Source: a virus
Length of the DNA: 45,956 nt
Virus record (IMG/VR): IMGVR_UViG_3300033571_013083
Location: 1 to 45,956 of that record
Strand: one strand, 5' to 3'
Shown piece by piece: positions 8,176-15,514 of this stretch. A program made the position numbers and the translations under genes. A model generated the notes under the pieces. The model ran no database searches and was not told the origin of the DNA. It was given only the letters and a program-made list of their open reading frames with translations. Position 1 is the stretch's first letter. Every line of letters begins with the position of its first letter.

Positions 8176-8213
8176 CCCCGACTCGGGGGAGGCCTGCGGC
8201 CCCCGAGTCGGGG
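8176..8213 (+). terminator. 14-bp GC hairpin
   Basis: CCCCGACTCGGGGG (8176-8189) pairs perfectly with CCCCCGAGTCGGGG (8200-8213) across a 10-nt loop; GGACTTTG follows. It separates two early units and precedes copy B of the conserved element. Confidence 0.7.
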
Positions 8214-8247
8214 GACTTTGCTATGTGTTTGACTTCCATTCTGCCTG

Positions 8248-8311
8248 TACGCAGCCACTCCACCCACTTGAAAAAAGGGAGAGCGGCGGGGCAGGGGGCC
8301 GCCAGCGTTGG
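8248..8311 (+). promoter_or_regulatory. Conserved intergenic element, copy B
   Basis: Second copy of the element at 6829-6891, sharing TACGCAGCCAC, AAAAGGGAGA and GCAGGGGGC in order. It lies between the 14-bp hairpin and the start at 8355. Confidence 0.55.
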
Positions 8312-8354
8312 CGACCCGACATTTCACTTCATCTCTTTCACAAGGAAACTCGCC

Positions 8355-8879
8355 ATGAACCTGACCGAAGCCCGTAAGACTCTGCTCACTGCTCCGGGTA
8401 CGTACCCGGCCATGCTCCGTCTGGCCGTTTGCGCTCCCGGCAAGAAGGACGCGTCCGCCACTAACATCAACGTCACCTTGGCCCTCACGCTCGACTCCGG
8501 CCGCGAGACCCTCATCTGGGACCTGCTGCCCGACATCGACAAGAACCCCAAGGTGTTCTTCCGCTATGAGCAGTACATCCAGGCCCTTGGCCTCGAGCTC
8601 CCCGCGGACTTCGACCTGACCGCCCGCTCCTTCGCTGCCGAGCTCAACAAGTGCGTTGATGATGCCATCCTCGTCAAGGTCACCGTCGGCATCGAGGAGA
8701 CCCCGGGCTATGCCCCGCGCAACAGCGTCCGCAAGATCGAGGCAGTCGACCTCGACATGCTCCAGCACGTCGCTCGTGCTCAGCGTCACGACTCCGATAC
8801 CGACAGCGCTGCTCAGCCCTCGGCCAACTGCGCCGTTGGCTCGCAGGCGCCCGCCTCCGAAGACCGTCAGATCGTCTGA
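8355..8879 (+). CDS. DUF669-like probable ssDNA-binding protein (174 aa)
   Basis: The start at 8355 has AAGGA eight nt upstream; the open frame extends further upstream but without a ribosome site. Residues 10-130 fit the general pattern of DUF669-type phage proteins: an APGTYPAMLRLAVC opening, beta strands, a central DLLPDIDKNPKVFFRYEQYIQALGLELP helix, then ILVKVTVGIEETPGYAPRNSVRKIEAV. This family is usually linked to phage recombination and ssDNA binding. The C-terminal 35 residues are disordered, as in many SSBs. The family call is from pattern memory and needs a profile search. It has its own regulatory element and terminator, suggesting separate, perhaps high, expression. Confidence 0.55.
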   Translation: MNLTEARKTLLTAPGTYPAMLRLAVCAPGKKDASATNINVTLALTLDSGRETLIWDLLPDIDKNPKVFFRYEQYIQALGLELPADFDLTARSFAAELNKCVDDAILVKVTVGIEETPGYAPRNSVRKIEAVDLDMLQHVARAQRHDSDTDSAAQPSANCAVGSQAPASEDRQIV

Positions 8880-8886
8880 CCGCCCA

Positions 8887-8913
8887 TGGGGGTGGGCCCA
8901 GCGCCCACCCCCA
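8887..8913 (+). terminator. 11-bp GC hairpin
   Basis: TGGGGGTGGGC (8887-8897) pairs with GCCCACCCCCA (8903-8913) over a 5-nt loop, 8 nt after the stop of the DUF669-like gene; CTTCTCTT follows. A likely terminator or processing stop. Confidence 0.75.
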
Positions 8914-8946
8914 CTTCTCTTCCCACACACACAGGAGCAACTCGCC

Positions 8947-9507
8947 ATGTCTTTCTATCGCATTGACCGCATCCACCAGTCCGACCTGCACGCCCTCTCC
9001 ATGGGCAACATTCCCATCCGCGTCACCGAATCCCCATTCGGCGACCGCCTGGAACTCGTCGACCCCAACCCCACTACCCCCGCCATCGACCCCGACGGCT
9101 GCGACACCCCCAACTTCTCACTCCGTACCTGCGATGCCTCGTTCGCGGAACTCCTCCGCGTAGCCAACGCCGCAGCCCGTCGTGCTGCCACCGAGTTCCT
9201 CATCTCCAAGCTCGGTCGTCGCTCCGCGGCCCGTCTCAATTCGACAGACGACCAGCTTTCCCGTAGCATGGCAGCCTTCTTCGGCCGCTTCAATGCAGCC
9301 GACATCGACGCCATCGCACTCCCCCCACGTATCCGCGATCGCAACGCCAACCCGTTCCTCCCCACCTCCGGCGACCCTGATTTCCGTCGCGCATCCGGCA
9401 AGTATCGCCGTGTGCGCCGTCTCGATAGCGACCGTCGTCTCGGTGACGACGCGTCCTGGTTCACCATCCACCACTTCGCACCCTCCAACAGGAGCACTGC
9501 CCGATGA
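8947..9507 (+). CDS. First gene of the AAA-VWA operon, unknown (186 aa)
   Basis: The start has AGGAG ten nt upstream. The protein is Arg-rich in its second half (residues 70-175) with a possible helical bundle at 70-115, and has no known motif. Its stop overlaps the next start (ATGA). It leads a run of six genes, at most 2 nt apart, that ends with the AAA+ ATPase and VWA protein, so it may be a partner or substrate of that machine. Confidence 0.65.
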   Translation: MSFYRIDRIHQSDLHALSMGNIPIRVTESPFGDRLELVDPNPTTPAIDPDGCDTPNFSLRTCDASFAELLRVANAAARRAATEFLISKLGRRSAARLNSTDDQLSRSMAAFFGRFNAADIDAIALPPRIRDRNANPFLPTSGDPDFRRASGKYRRVRRLDSDRRLGDDASWFTIHHFAPSNRSTAR

Positions 9508-10055
9508 AGCCCATCTTCTCCATCACCATGGTCTTTGGTACCGGTGATGACGCCCTCCTCTCCGTCCTCCGCACCCGTCCCTTCTCCGCTGGCTCACCCG
9601 ACAAGAAGCTCGTGATGTTGGAGCGAGTCGAGTCCTCGGACATGGAGGCCTACGTACAGACCCCCGTCAACGGACGCAAGGGAACCTACGCCGTGATGTA
9701 CACGCAGTCCTCCCCCGACCACTCCATCCCCGACGCATTCTGGAACGCCTTCTGGGGTGCCATCTCCCGCAACCTCCAATTCCAAGCCGTCTGCCGCAAC
9801 GCCACCATCCTCAAGGACCAGGAGCAGATCCCCTCACCATCCCTCGCAGCCGGTAAGGACGCGGTCATCGCCGCACTCAACGCCGGCATGGACTTCGAGC
9901 GCATCATCATCAACGACAAGCTCGCCCCCTCCGCCTTCCTCACCCTGGCCAACAAGGCCAAGCACAACTCCGTCTCCTCCTCCACCTACGACCCGTACTA
10001 CAAGGACTCGGACATCCCCGACGACATCGACCGCCACGAGAAGGGCTACAACTAA
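9504..10055 (+). CDS. AAA-VWA operon gene 2, unknown (183 aa)
   Basis: It overlaps the previous stop by four nt (ATGA) and the next start by one (TAATG). It is a mixed alpha/beta globular protein with no recognised catalytic motif; the last 30 residues are polar and Asp/Tyr-rich. Function is unknown. The strict coupling suggests defined stoichiometry with its neighbours. Confidence 0.65.
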   Translation: MKPIFSITMVFGTGDDALLSVLRTRPFSAGSPDKKLVMLERVESSDMEAYVQTPVNGRKGTYAVMYTQSSPDHSIPDAFWNAFWGAISRNLQFQAVCRNATILKDQEQIPSPSLAAGKDAVIAALNAGMDFERIIINDKLAPSAFLTLANKAKHNSVSSSTYDPYYKDSDIPDDIDRHEKGYN

Positions 10056-10594
10056 TGACCACCATCGCCCAATACAACCTCGACAATCCACCCGTGGGCC
10101 TCGCGCCCATCAGCATCGACACGCACAGCATCCGTTCTCTGCGCGTCGAGATCCGCTCTCGCTTCTCCGCACTCGCCAACCTGCGAACCACCCTGCTCCT
10201 CGGCACCGATGTCTACGAGGAGATCGAGTTCGACAAGAACGCACCCATCACCACCAACAAGCGCATGCTCGAGTACGCCGGCGTCAAGCTCGTGCACCCC
10301 GACACCCTCGACCAACGCGCACGCACGACCGACCTCAACATCGTCGGCAACCATCTCAACTTCCTCATCGCCTGTCTCGAAGCGCTCAACATCTACGTCA
10401 CCAACACCAACCACCTGAGCGACTTCGAACTCTACACCACCCTGTTCTGTGACGTACTCGAACAGGAACTGCCATTCCTTCCGCCATCAGTTGGCGTCTG
10501 CGAACTCATCGACATGAACTACAACCGTGCCGAAGCAGACCCCGTCATTGATCGTGACTCCACACTCCCGCAACCCCCAGCAAGGATCTTCTGA
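10055..10594 (+). CDS. AAA-VWA operon gene 3, unknown (179 aa)
   Basis: The start overlaps the preceding TAA (TAATG). The protein appears mostly helical, with a hydrophobic helix near residues 95-118 (NHLNFLIACLEALNIYVTNTNHL) followed by an acidic region. No family is recognised. It sits in the middle of the coupled operon that encodes the ATPase and VWA protein. Confidence 0.65.
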   Translation: MTTIAQYNLDNPPVGLAPISIDTHSIRSLRVEIRSRFSALANLRTTLLLGTDVYEEIEFDKNAPITTNKRMLEYAGVKLVHPDTLDQRARTTDLNIVGNHLNFLIACLEALNIYVTNTNHLSDFELYTTLFCDVLEQELPFLPPSVGVCELIDMNYNRAEADPVIDRDSTLPQPPARIF

Positions 10595-10596
10595 CC

Positions 10597-10797
10597 ATGG
10601 TCATGCCCGCCCCCGAATCCACTGACCTCGAGACGCGTCTCGCCAATCTCGAGAAGGCATTTCTCACCCTGGTCAACGTGGTCAAGCTCGACCACGAATC
10701 GCAGCAACTCTTCGATCAGAAGATGGATCTCATCAACGCCAAGGTGGACGCACTCGCCGCGTTCATCAAGCTCGCACCCACCACCAAGGAGGACTGA
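10597..10797 (+). CDS. Short coiled-coil protein in the AAA-VWA operon (66 aa)
   Basis: It starts 2 nt after the previous stop; a second in-frame ATG at 10603 is possible. Residues 9-58 show heptad-like spacing (LETRLANLEKAFLTLVNVVKLDHESQQLF and onward), so it is likely a small coiled-coil oligomer or adaptor. AAGGAGG near its end serves as the ribosome site of the ATPase gene. Confidence 0.6.
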   Translation: MVMPAPESTDLETRLANLEKAFLTLVNVVKLDHESQQLFDQKMDLINAKVDALAAFIKLAPTTKED

Positions 10798-10798
10798 C

Positions 10799-11830
10799 AT
10801 GTCATCGTTCAACATCTCGCCCGCTGCTCTCGCTGCTCTGCGCGCACGCGTCAACGCCATCAAGCCCATCACCCCAACCCCGTCCGCACGCCTCACATCA
10901 CCGGACCCCATGCCACCCGAAACCCACAAGCCCGCACACGACGACGGCCTGTTTGCCGCATCCCCCCACGGTCTGTCCGTCCCGGGCAACACGCCCGCAA
11001 CCCCGACCGAACGCATCGACCTGGAGATCGACGCCAACCTCTCCACCTACCTCCACGCCATTGCTGCTGACCCGCAGATCCACAACGTCCGACTCATCGG
11101 CCCGACCGGCTGCGGCAAGACTTCCATCGGCCAGTGGCTGGCCCAGGAGACCCGTCGTCCCTCGCTCATCATGGACTGCGCCGTGATCCGTGAGCCGCGC
11201 GACTGGTTCGGCTATCGCACCATCGTCAACTCCCAGATCACGTGGGTCGACTCGACCTTCGTCCGCACTGTCGAGGCAGGCAACGCCATCATCGTGCTCG
11301 ACGAACTCAACCGTGCCCCAGCTTCCGTTCTCAACGGTCTCTTCGGCCTGCTCGACCATCGTCGTGAGTGCCACGTCGAGGAGCGCGGTCGTCCCGTGCG
11401 CGTCGGACCCAACACCATCTTCATGGCCACGACCAACGTCGGTGCCAAGTACGTCGGCGCATCCCCCATCGACTCCGCCATCCGCAACCGCTTCGCACGC
11501 GTGATCGAAGTCTCCTACCTCAACCCCACCGAAGAGGCCAACCTCCTCACTCGCCGCACCAATCTGCCCCTTGCCCAGGCCTCAGCCCTGTGCGAGGTCG
11601 CAGCCACCACCCGTTCCAAGACCTCAGCCATCGAGGCCTTCTCCACGCGTGAACTTCTCGCCATTGCCTATGACCTGCACCGCTTTGGTGAGCAGTCTCT
11701 GCGCTACACCATGCTCTCCAAGGTCGAGGACCCTGCCCAGCGTGCGGCCCTCGCCACCCTCCTCACCGGCAAGTTCCCCTCGATCATGGGTACTGCTACT
11801 TCCACCACCACCAACACGGAGCCCTTCTGA
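10799..11830 (+). CDS. MoxR/CbbQ-like AAA+ ATPase (343 aa)
   Basis: Residues 1-75 are Pro/Ala-rich and disordered. The AAA+ core follows: Walker A GPTGCGKTS at about 100-108, Walker B IIVLDELNR at about 163-171, sensor 1 FMATTN near 207 and an RNRF arginine-finger segment near 230. The ELNR Walker B and inserted loops fit the MoxR/CbbQ/NorQ group, which works as hexamers with VWA-domain partners to remodel or insert metal into target proteins. The partner gene follows directly with a TGATG overlap. RavA-ViaA, CbbQ-CbbO and CobS-CobT are the cellular analogues. The phage substrate is unknown. Confidence 0.85.
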   Translation: MSSFNISPAALAALRARVNAIKPITPTPSARLTSPDPMPPETHKPAHDDGLFAASPHGLSVPGNTPATPTERIDLEIDANLSTYLHAIAADPQIHNVRLIGPTGCGKTSIGQWLAQETRRPSLIMDCAVIREPRDWFGYRTIVNSQITWVDSTFVRTVEAGNAIIVLDELNRAPASVLNGLFGLLDHRRECHVEERGRPVRVGPNTIFMATTNVGAKYVGASPIDSAIRNRFARVIEVSYLNPTEEANLLTRRTNLPLAQASALCEVAATTRSKTSAIEAFSTRELLAIAYDLHRFGEQSLRYTMLSKVEDPAQRAALATLLTGKFPSIMGTATSTTTNTEPF

Positions 11831-13947
11831 TGCTGCGCAAAGTCATCGACGAGTTCGACATCGACCCCACTGGTTGGTTCGACCTGCCCAACGACGCATC
11901 CAACCCCCAAGTCGACCACTACACGCGGCCCGCAACCAACCTGTGGTCCCTGTGGGTCAAGAAGCCCACCGCCATCCATTTCGTGACGGAGGACACGCTC
12001 TCCAACCAGTCTCTCGTTGCACTCGCACGCTCCATCTCTCGCGCATTCACCATGCGCAAGGACTGTGCCCCATCCATCCGTCGTCTCACTGACGACGAGT
12101 TCATCTCGCTCCTCATCCAGGCCCACGCCTACCGCAACAACACCTTCACTCTTGAATGCAGCAACGCGGACGACCTCCAACGAGACATCGAGTCCACCTA
12201 CTTCAACATCAAGGAAAAGTACACACCCAGCGTCTACCTACCCAACTACTTCATCAACCCGCAGTTCGCAGGTGACGTCGGCGATTACTATCTCCTCACC
12301 GACGGCATGACTGGCTACGGACTCGAGGCCATGGAGGCCATCTCCTTCGTCCTTCCCACCCTCGGCCGCATCGGCATCAGCAACCTCATCCAGATCCACG
12401 ACAAGTCCCTCATCCCCGACACCCCTGACGGTCTCCGTCATCCCGACGCAATCCGTGCCGAGTGTGCACTCGACATCTGGTGGGCCCTGCAAGTCCGTGA
12501 CATACGCTCTCGCATCCTCACCCAGTGGCCCGGTTGGTCTGACATCTTCACTGCCCAGGACTCTCTGCTCCTGCCCGCAGTCGAGACCATGCAGAACCAC
12601 GTTTCCAAGAAGTCCCCCCAGCGATCAGAGCTCCGTCGTTTCTGCATCGCCATGACGTGGAACCTCAACCCCCAAGCCACGCGCCTGAAGTTCCCGCGTG
12701 GCACTGACAACGCGTACAACGCCGCAGTCTCCGCTTGGTCCACCATCCTCTCCACTCCCGAGACCGACGGCGCACGCCTCCTCGCCATCCACAACTTCGT
12801 TTGTTCCCTCAACCTCAACACTGAGGAGCGACGCATGCGTGCCGGCCGTGGTGGCCAATCAGGTATCGACAACGGCAACCTCGACGGCAAACCCGATCGC
12901 AAGTCTCGCATGAATCGCAATCGTCACGAGATCCTCGTCGAGCCCAGCTCAAACGAGACCAAGAACAAGGACGAGGGCATCGTTCCCGGCATCATCGCAC
13001 CATGCGGAGACTGGAATCGTCTGCTCAACTCCAGCCACCCTGACCACCAGATGGAGGCAAACCAAGCTCGTGACTACCGCGCCACCTCCATCAAGTTCCA
13101 GGCTGAGTACCGTGCACGCATTGCCGATCAGATCTCTGGCAGTGCGTGGTTCGTGCCCAACCCACCGCCCCTCGAACACGGCAACCTCGACGGCGTCCTC
13201 GACGAGGGCAACCTCCTGCGCTACGCTGCCTTCTCCGATCCCAACATCTTCTCCGTCCATCCAGACGCCGGCAACGGACAGATCGTGATCGGCATCCTCG
13301 TCGACGGCTCAGGCTCCATGAGTTGCTATCTCCGTGGCCCCGACAGCAAGCCACTTCCCAACCTCCCAACCTGCATGCACGGAGCCATGTGCTTCCTTGG
13401 CGGCATGCGAGACGGTCTCTCCCGCAACTCCAACATCAAGGTCGAAGCCTTCTCGTTCGACTCACGCAGCAAACTGGAATCCGATAACTCCAATCACCCA
13501 CTCAACATCACGCTGCCACTTCCCCCCACGAAGTCAGACCATCTGTGCGTGCTTCGTCGACTCGACACCGAAGACGACATGCTCAACAACAAGCCAGGCG
13601 GTGGCACTCCCATCTCCTGTGCCATCCACACCTTGAACCAGCACCTTGAGTGCAACTACCCCGATGCCCATCGCATCATGCTCATCCTGACTGACGGTGA
13701 TCCGCAAGCCTTCTGCCAACACCCTGACTATCCCGACCGCACCCATCACGACGACACCAACGAAGTTCGCAAGATCGTCTCCTCCATTTCCACACCCGTG
13801 TTCTGTGTCGGTATCAACGTCGATGCCTCCACCCTCCAGGCCCAGTACAATGTGGGTCATTGGTTCGTGGTCGACTCCCCACTCAAGGCTGCAGACGTCG
13901 CAGCTGATCTCGTGCGGGGAATCGGACAGTCACTCAACTGTTGCTAA
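11830..13947 (+). CDS. VWA-domain protein, CobT/ViaA-like partner of the AAA+ ATPase (705 aa)
   Basis: A von Willebrand factor A domain occupies about residues 485-685. It has an intact metal-ion-dependent adhesion site: DGSGS starting at D492, the Thr of GGGTP near 590 and TDGD near 620. The N-terminal 480 residues are a helical region of unknown family, with a charged linker at about 330-385. In NorD, CbbO and CobT the VWA end binds substrate or metal and the N-terminal region binds the AAA+ ring. The gene overlaps the ATPase gene by one nt, so the pair is almost surely a complex. The length is at the upper end for the group. Confidence 0.85.
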   Translation: MLRKVIDEFDIDPTGWFDLPNDASNPQVDHYTRPATNLWSLWVKKPTAIHFVTEDTLSNQSLVALARSISRAFTMRKDCAPSIRRLTDDEFISLLIQAHAYRNNTFTLECSNADDLQRDIESTYFNIKEKYTPSVYLPNYFINPQFAGDVGDYYLLTDGMTGYGLEAMEAISFVLPTLGRIGISNLIQIHDKSLIPDTPDGLRHPDAIRAECALDIWWALQVRDIRSRILTQWPGWSDIFTAQDSLLLPAVETMQNHVSKKSPQRSELRRFCIAMTWNLNPQATRLKFPRGTDNAYNAAVSAWSTILSTPETDGARLLAIHNFVCSLNLNTEERRMRAGRGGQSGIDNGNLDGKPDRKSRMNRNRHEILVEPSSNETKNKDEGIVPGIIAPCGDWNRLLNSSHPDHQMEANQARDYRATSIKFQAEYRARIADQISGSAWFVPNPPPLEHGNLDGVLDEGNLLRYAAFSDPNIFSVHPDAGNGQIVIGILVDGSGSMSCYLRGPDSKPLPNLPTCMHGAMCFLGGMRDGLSRNSNIKVEAFSFDSRSKLESDNSNHPLNITLPLPPTKSDHLCVLRRLDTEDDMLNNKPGGGTPISCAIHTLNQHLECNYPDAHRIMLILTDGDPQAFCQHPDYPDRTHHDDTNEVRKIVSSISTPVFCVGINVDASTLQAQYNVGHWFVVDSPLKAADVAADLVRGIGQSLNCC

Positions 13948-13960
13948 TGGAGAATCTCCC

Positions 13961-14245
13961 ATGCCATCAGATGCGAACGGAACTAACCTGCGTACTTTGT
14001 GGCACGCATTCAAGCAGCGACCCGTACCCGCCATCACACTTGTGGATCTGCGCCATGAAGATACAGGCGCACGAATCCCCACCCTGTGTGTCCTCGAGTC
14101 CAGCCCAGACGGGGACAGACTCTTCCCCTACGCCTTCATGATTGACCGAGACCTGCACGACTTCTGTCGCAAGCTCCAGGTCCCCGAGCAATACGAAGCC
14201 ATCTGGGATTGGTGCATCCCACCCAAGAAGGAACCCACCGCATGA
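13961..14245 (+). CDS. Unknown protein (94 aa)
   Basis: The start at 13961 is preceded by TGGAGA. It is a small globular protein with regular beta spacing around ITLVDLRHEDTGARIPTLCVLE and a helix DRDLHDFCRKLQ. No family is recognised. It is coupled by an ATGA overlap to the uracil-DNA glycosylase gene, so a DNA-repair or nucleotide-related role is possible but unsupported. Confidence 0.65.
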   Translation: MPSDANGTNLRTLWHAFKQRPVPAITLVDLRHEDTGARIPTLCVLESSPDGDRLFPYAFMIDRDLHDFCRKLQVPEQYEAIWDWCIPPKKEPTA

Positions 14246-14919
14246 ACCTCCTGGTCCTGCCCCAACCCCAGTGCACAGCGTGCGACCTGCACAAGTACGC
14301 AAAGAACCCCGGAGTCCCCGGGGTTTTTCTTCCCGACTCCCAGCCCCTTCATCCCTCGACGCCCGTCGTTGCCGTACTCGGCATGAACCCCGGCTTCCAG
14401 GAGGACCGATCCAACGAGCCATTCGTCGGGCCCTCAGGCAAGATGCTCAAGGAGATCTACCTTCCCGCCATCACCCCACTCGCCACCGTCCTCCTCCTCA
14501 ACACCGCCCGCTGCTACACCCCCGCAGCTGCCCCGCCCAAGCCCCGCCACTTTCGCTGCTGTTTTCCAAAGTTCTCCGCCCAGGACCTTGACACCATCGG
14601 CGGCATCATCCAACCTCACGTCCCCAAGATCCTGCTGTGCACCGGCGCTCACGCCATCTCCACTGTGACTAAGTTCACACACCCCAAGCCCTGGTCCCTG
14701 ACCTCCGCCTTCACCAAGCAAGGCACCCCCACCAACCTGTGGGGGGACTGGCAACTCTTCACCACATTCCATCCCGCCGCTGTGCTCCGCTCTCGCAATC
14801 TCTTGCACCCCGTCGCCGATCACATGACTCTCGTCCATGCCGCACTGACTGGCGCGATGCCTGTAGCATCCTCGCCACGTGTCGTCCCCCCATTCTCCCC
14901 CTTCGAGGTAATGCCATGA
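14242..14919 (+). CDS. Family-4-like uracil-DNA glycosylase (225 aa)
   Basis: Expected to remove uracil from DNA. It has an N-terminal CTAC (C11, C14), as in Fe-S uracil-DNA glycosylases, then GMNPGFQEDRSNEPFVGPSGKML (about residues 48-70), the counterpart of the GEAPGxxED...GxAGxLL motif. NTARCYTP and FTTFHPAAVLRSRNL follow, the latter matching the H-P-S/A loop. Further cysteines near residues 92 and 110 could complete a cluster. The first residue of the usual GEAPG motif is altered to GMNPG, so substrate range may differ. It sits just upstream of the replication genes, with ATGA overlaps on both sides. Confidence 0.8.
   Translation: MNLLVLPQPQCTACDLHKYAKNPGVPGVFLPDSQPLHPSTPVVAVLGMNPGFQEDRSNEPFVGPSGKMLKEIYLPAITPLATVLLLNTARCYTPAAAPPKPRHFRCCFPKFSAQDLDTIGGIIQPHVPKILLCTGAHAISTVTKFTHPKPWSLTSAFTKQGTPTNLWGDWQLFTTFHPAAVLRSRNLLHPVADHMTLVHAALTGAMPVASSPRVVPPFSPFEVMP
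14302..14328 (+). terminator. Terminator-like hairpin inside the glycosylase gene
   Basis: AACCCCGG (14305-14312) pairs with CCGGGGTT (14318-14325) around a 5-nt loop; flanking A and T tracts extend the stem or give a U-run TTTTTCTTC. It lies about 60 nt inside the coding region. This is the shape of an intrinsic terminator or attenuator that could lower expression of the downstream polymerase genes. Confidence 0.5.
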
Positions 14920-15299
14920 TGGATACCACCTTCACTCTTCGTCTCTCAGAGCTCATCGACTACGCGGAGAAGAAGAAGTACGGCTCCGACAAGAAGACGC
15001 TCGAGGACTTCCAGACCTCAGCCTTCGCTGGATGCGAGGACTCCTACGACATCCTCATCGAGGGCAAGATTAAGATCTTCTACTCTGAACCAACTCCAGT
15101 GCCGTATGGTGAGACCACCACCAACCTGCCTGAGTCGTTTGACATCGAGGACATCAGCATCGACGACATCCACTTCGATAACAACGGTCGTGCTGACCAC
15201 CTCGAACTGGACCTCATCAAGAAGGGAATCCTCAATACCATCGAGGATCTCTCAGCCTCTTACATCGTCAACAACATCGAAGACTTCTTTGAATTCTGA
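14916..15299 (+). CDS. Acidic protein of unknown function (127 aa)
   Basis: It begins at an ATGATG overlapping the glycosylase stop; either ATG (14916 or 14919) may be used. The protein is strongly acidic, with many Asp/Glu in residues 70-127 and alternating Ile/Asp (EDISIDDIHFDNN). No family is recognised. It ends with TGATG overlapping the sigma-like gene. Confidence 0.65.
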   Translation: MMDTTFTLRLSELIDYAEKKKYGSDKKTLEDFQTSAFAGCEDSYDILIEGKIKIFYSEPTPVPYGETTTNLPESFDIEDISIDDIHFDNNGRADHLELDLIKKGILNTIEDLSASYIVNNIEDFFEF

Positions 15300-15514
15300 T
15301 GCACAAGGCAACACGTCCAAGCGAATACCTTGCCAACCAACCACGGCGAGGTGACTACCGTGCCCTTGTCCCATTCGCACCCATCCGCACCCAGCAGGAA
15401 GTGGCTGACATCCTGGGCATCACCAAGTCCCAAGTCACCCACCACGAACAAACCGCATTCCTCAAGATGCGGGCTGCCCTTGCTGCCTACGGATACAAGG
15501 ACCCCAACGCATGA
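15299..15514 (+). CDS. Sigma-70 region-4-like mini-protein (71 aa)
   Basis: Residues 29-60 (RTQQEVADILGITKSQVTHHEQTAFLKMRAAL) match the helix-turn-helix of sigma-70 region 4, including the order EVA..LG(I/V)...V...E..A..K.R. Only this DNA-binding part is present; regions 2 and 3 are absent. It probably binds DNA at -35-like sites or the RNA polymerase flap, acting as a transcription regulator. The start overlaps the previous stop (TGATG) and its stop overlaps the polymerase start (ATGA). Confidence 0.75.
   Translation: MHKATRPSEYLANQPRRGDYRALVPFAPIRTQQEVADILGITKSQVTHHEQTAFLKMRAALAAYGYKDPNA

Noticed and set aside
8064-8948. 294-aa minus-strand open frame
   Set aside because: It spans two plus genes, a terminator hairpin and the conserved element in antisense, with no coding features.
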